From Ascochyta rabiei (taxonomy: Eukaryota; Ascomycota; Dothideomycetes; Pleosporales; Didymellaceae): a stretch of DNA of 64,000 nucleotides. Where the stretch lies: positions 434,001 to 498,000 of the forward strand of contig NC_082411.1 of assembly GCF_004011695.2 (NCBI RefSeq), read 5' to 3'. A program made the position numbers and the translations under genes. The notes under the pieces were generated by a model. It was not told the origin of the DNA, ran no database searches, and worked only from the letters and a program-made list of their open reading frames with translations. This document shows positions 60,600 through 64,000 of this stretch, in pieces; the stretch's first letter is position 1, and every line of letters starts with the position of its first letter.

Positions 60600-62715
60600 G
60601 AGCCAAGGTGTGACAGGGGCCAGAATAAGGGATCCAGCACCAAGCGTGTACTGCGGCGACTGGCTGGCATCGCTCATGTCGCCTACAACTGTTCAGAGAC
60701 GTGACTTTTCTCCGTCTGAGGATCCTTTCGTCAACGCGCTTGCTGTAGACGACAGCAATGTGACCGAGCCCAACCTCGTGTGCAACCTACGTCTTCTTCA
60801 CCGGGGCGACTCTGCTGAAGACGTGACTCAACATGCGGTGCCGGTGGAGACGTCTCACCCAAGCACTGACACTTCTGCCGACAGCTCAATACGCCTTGAA
60901 CAGCTTTTCGAGGAATTCGGAAACGACGTTCTAAGTGGCCATCATCGTAATATCGACATCTCATTTGAGAATGAGAGGATCGAGCAGGTACCTGCATGGC
61001 CCACAAGACTACTCAATCAATGACCACAGGTGGCGGCTGACGCAGAAATCGCCACAGTTCCTCCGGCGTACCTTGCCAGGTATCAGAGCAGTCGTTGCTC
61101 AAGCACTTCTGCAATGCTACCGTCTGACAAATCCTAATTTCGAAGAGCTCATTGTCGACGTTGAGACACGGGAACACGCCGAAGCGGCGTCTGCACTTGT
61201 ACCTATGAAGGTGACCCCAAGTGTTCAAAACAATGTGCAAGTCGTCTCGAGAAAGCAAAAAAAGTGTACACATGGCAAGAAGAGGAAGAGGGACCAGCCT
61301 GGGATCAGGATGTTAAACAGGCCGGTTGAGTCATCAAAGAAGAAGCGCAAAATAGATGTATCCGTGCTCGGTCTTGAAGGTCCATGCCAGTCAACAAAGC
61401 AAGCTACCAATACTTGTAAGCAGAAGCTCTGCCTTGAAAGCGCTTCGAGTTCAGAGCCCATGCAACCTCAGCGAAACTCCATGAAGCAAAAAGCAAGCCA
61501 GCACAAAACCACAACCCCGATCGACCCAACACCTCTACCACCCCACCCGAGTGGCTCTACGACTCCGGAACTCCATCAACAACTTCCTCCCAATGCATAT
61601 CTCACACTGAAAGATTCTTTCGAGAAGCCTGTTTGGCGCTGCGGTATCAGACATGCTATGGGTCATTGCTACAATGCCGGCGATCGCAAAAACTACCCTG
61701 GGTGCTTCACCGCACTCTCCGACAACGTCAATGCAAAAGTCATGGACTTCTACCTTCCCTCGCGTACGCACTTTCACCAACCCAAGCCCGCGTCGCGCTG
61801 GCGCCCAAGCAAGCCGTTCGGTCGCACCCGGCGCTCTACGTGTCTGAGCCATAACAGTATCGCAAAGGAAGCGTATTGGTCCACCATAGTCACTGGTTCG
61901 ACTGAAAACGATGCACTCAGAATCGCAGTTGATGTTGTGACTGAGCAGATCTAGGACCACACCCATCAGGTTCCACAGCTATGCAGCACGGCCAAGACCT
62001 GCCTGGCTGCGCTTACATCTCCAAACGAGAACAGTATGAGGGGTTTGCGTGGAGATGTGACACCAATCATGCGCTTGGGCGATACTACCCGGCAGGCGAC
62101 AAGCGCACGTGTCCTAGATGCGGGAGCAACAAGAACGGAGCAGGTAAGTACATGGAGATGGACTTCTTCATGCCGATAGGCGTAGCCGTAAGACAAAAAG
62201 TGAAAGATCTCAAGTGGAAGCCGAGGAAGCCATACAAGACGAGAGAGGGAAAGCCAAAAGATCCAGAGAAGATAGCAACGCCGTCGCACAGCTAGATCGC
62301 CAGCAAGAGGTACTGGGAGGCTGTCGAAGCCGGTCAGGAGCACGCCGAGGCGCTGCAGTCAGCTATTGAAGAGACAGACACGCATCTCAATGAGAAAGAA
62401 GTGGAGGCGTTGAAGAGAATTGAGGACCGAGCCAGGAGATAGACCGAGAAAACTGCCATCTCCACCTCGTTAACCCGTGCATGTTGCGGCAAGAGGCATC
62501 GGCCTTCGCAGCGCCCGCCAACCGTCTTCGATCCCCTTACTTGAGACGACGACGCAGCCGCAAGCTACCACAACGATCTCGGCCACGAAGACACGGAGGA
62601 TGCCGAGGGTTCGCAAGCGAACCACGAGCCCGAACATGTCGGTTTCGTAGGAGCCGAGACCTACCCTTCTTCTTCCGATGACGATGAAATGAGCTCTGGC
62701 TCGGACAGCGAGTGA
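60600..62715 (+). pseudogene. 3' part of a decayed gene with two tandem Cys/His domains
   Basis: Three open stretches in changing frames: 60610..61023, 60935..61954 and 61981..62715. The second carries a nuclear-localisation-like KKRKR/KKKRK region near 61260-61350 and, at 61579..61956, a domain with WRC, HAMGHCYNAGD and MDFYLPS. The third repeats the domain at 61993..62442 (WRC, HALGRYYPAGD, CPRC, MDFFMPI) and ends with an acidic SSSDDDEMSSGSDSE. The third stretch is one frame to 62715 but has TAG 62293, TAG 62440 and TGA 62542, all one C-to-T step from Gln or Arg codons. The frame changes near 61000 and 61960 are not explained by an intron I can find. Confidence 0.6.
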
Positions 62716-64000
62716 GGAGGCAACCTACCTTGGTTGCCCATGGACGGAATTGGGAGGGCCCGACGTAGATGGGTAGATCAGAATTTTCGATCCGATCTGG
62801 CAGGGTGGTAAAGCACATGTACACTTTATGCGGATGATTTCCTGTAGCATGGTGGTGTGTGTAAGGAAACTTTGGATGTGTGAACATGATATTCCCTATT
62901 GGGTATATATAGCATGTGAATAGGTTAGGATGGGCATCCTTCAACAACCTTTGAGCATGGACTCTTTGCTTTGATCTCTCACGAACACTGCATTTGAGTA
63001 GGTAGGAAGTGAGATGGATTCACAAACTTGCGAATCCTGAATGGGATTGGCGACCGAGGCATATTGCACAAGTAGCCTAGAAGATGGCAAAGTGCACTGC
63101 CATACCAGTACTGCCGTGTGGCAAGATGTAGCACGGTGCAAGTGTGGAGTGTATAGCGCTGGAGACGTTTGTGGTGGAGTTCGAATCGACCCTGTTGTTC
63201 GGATACATGGTATCGAACAGCTGTCAGGTGTTCGTGAGTGCTTCGAAGGCTTTCTGATGTGATAGAGCGTTCAATGAATAGTTGATGGGAGAAAGAGTGT
63301 AGCAGCTGCTGTTGACTCCTACCTCGCCGTAGTCGTGCTTACTGTTGGAGGCATCAATCCGGGACGCCCACGTGTCGCTGCTTCGCTCACAAATGGGATC
63401 TACTTCGTAATTTGATCGGTATCACCTGACACATCACTCTATAGTCAACTCCAGCAGTCCTTGCAAGCAATCTGGAACAAGTCACGTTGCCCTGTTTGTG
63501 TTCTGGCGGGCGTTTGGGCAAAAAAGATTGGAGTTGCTACTGATCCTTCACGTGAGAGAAGGGGATTCGTGTTCTTGGCAAGGTAAGTGCTGTAAGTTGT
63601 ATGCATAGCTGTTATATTAGGTGCATTGAGGAAGACGTGAAGAAGTGTTGTGTGAGCTAGGTCGTACATGGGTGAAAATATCCTGTGCCTCGACCCACAA
63701 GATAATGACAATCCTTCGACCTGTGGATTCGGATGTTCGGAGCCAGATGGCGTGTACGTGACTTCCACATGATATGGACACTTCTAGTCAAAGAGACACT
63801 TGCAAAGTAATCAAAGTCTCGAATCTCGATTTTCGATTCGATCTGCATGTCCGTAAGCAAAGGACTCGGAAGTCGAGTTTTCATATCGGCCTCCTCTTAG
63901 CAGGGGTTGTCTGTCGAGCTAAGATGCTGTTGACGTCACCGCCGTTCGGTTCCTCTTTCGCCGTTTCAACTGGACGCGAGGGAAGTGGAGCCGGCAGACG
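62716..64000. other. right-end intergenic region
   Basis: Short frames only. No recognised domain, RNA or strong repeat. Confidence 0.4.

Noticed and set aside
62775..63850. Two similar words, ATTTTCGATCCGATCTG (62782) and ATTTTCGATTCGATCTG (63829), 1 kb apart
   Set aside because: Only about 17 bp long with no flanking similarity; too little to call a repeat.

Overview
The window is nuclear DNA from a filamentous ascomycete. Protein genes are dense on both strands and carry short GT-AG introns, mostly 42-70 bp. Products such as Nst1, UstYa-like (DUF3328), CYP52-like P450, DUF6604, DUF6536, Rho2 and Brr6/Brl1 proteins are typical of Pezizomycotina; Dothideomycetes is my best guess, with low confidence. 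Several broken genes carry C:G to T:A type stop codons, and one AT-rich element looks like it was hit by repeat-induced point mutation (RIP). Exon joins were chosen from splice signals, reading phase and family conservation, and none is backed by transcript data.

Layout. 1-7.6 kb: 5' part of a mitochondrial ABC1/Mcp2-type kinase (-), a type I Baeyer-Villiger monooxygenase (-), a 298-bp MITE-like element with 30-bp terminal inverted repeats, a vacuolar/secreted M28 aminopeptidase (+) and a small hypothetical gene (-). 8.3-16.5 kb: ARL1 (+), a Zn2Cys6 regulator of doubtful integrity (+), an unusual tRNA-Arg(ACG) gene (+), an O-methyltransferase pseudogene with three in-frame stops (-), an SRPBCC protein (-) and a beta-propeller lactonase (+). 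The regulator and methyltransferase may be leftovers of a secondary-metabolite locus. 17.5-23.4 kb: a 910-aa DUF6604 protein (-), mitochondrial ribosomal protein mL40 (+) and RHO2 (-). 24.6-35.3 kb: NST1, phosphoacetylglucosamine mutase with two micro-exons, and a Csc1/OSCA-type channel, all +. 36-42.5 kb: an AYR1-like reductase (-) with a GC-AG intron, a decayed DUF6536 membrane-protein gene (-), a small membrane protein (-) and a BTB protein (+). 43.5-50.3 kb: Brr6/Brl1 (-), a secreted phytase-esterase-like protein (-) and a disordered hypothetical protein (+). 51.2-57.7 kb: UstYa-like oxidase, CYP52-like P450 and SDR in tandem (+), then glucosidase II beta subunit (-). 58.7-62.7 kb: a decayed gene with several in-frame stops, apparently split by a ~1-kb AT-rich element; its 3' half holds two tandem copies of a Cys/His-containing domain.

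The most striking object is the tRNA-Arg(ACG) gene at 11303-11440. Besides a normal 11-nt intron at position 37/38, its T-loop is interrupted by a 55-nt insert with textbook spliceosomal signals (GTAAGT, CTAAC, CAG). Removing both inserts gives a perfectly paired cloverleaf. The insert cuts the B-box promoter but carries a B-box-like sequence of its own, and a T10 Pol III terminator follows the gene.
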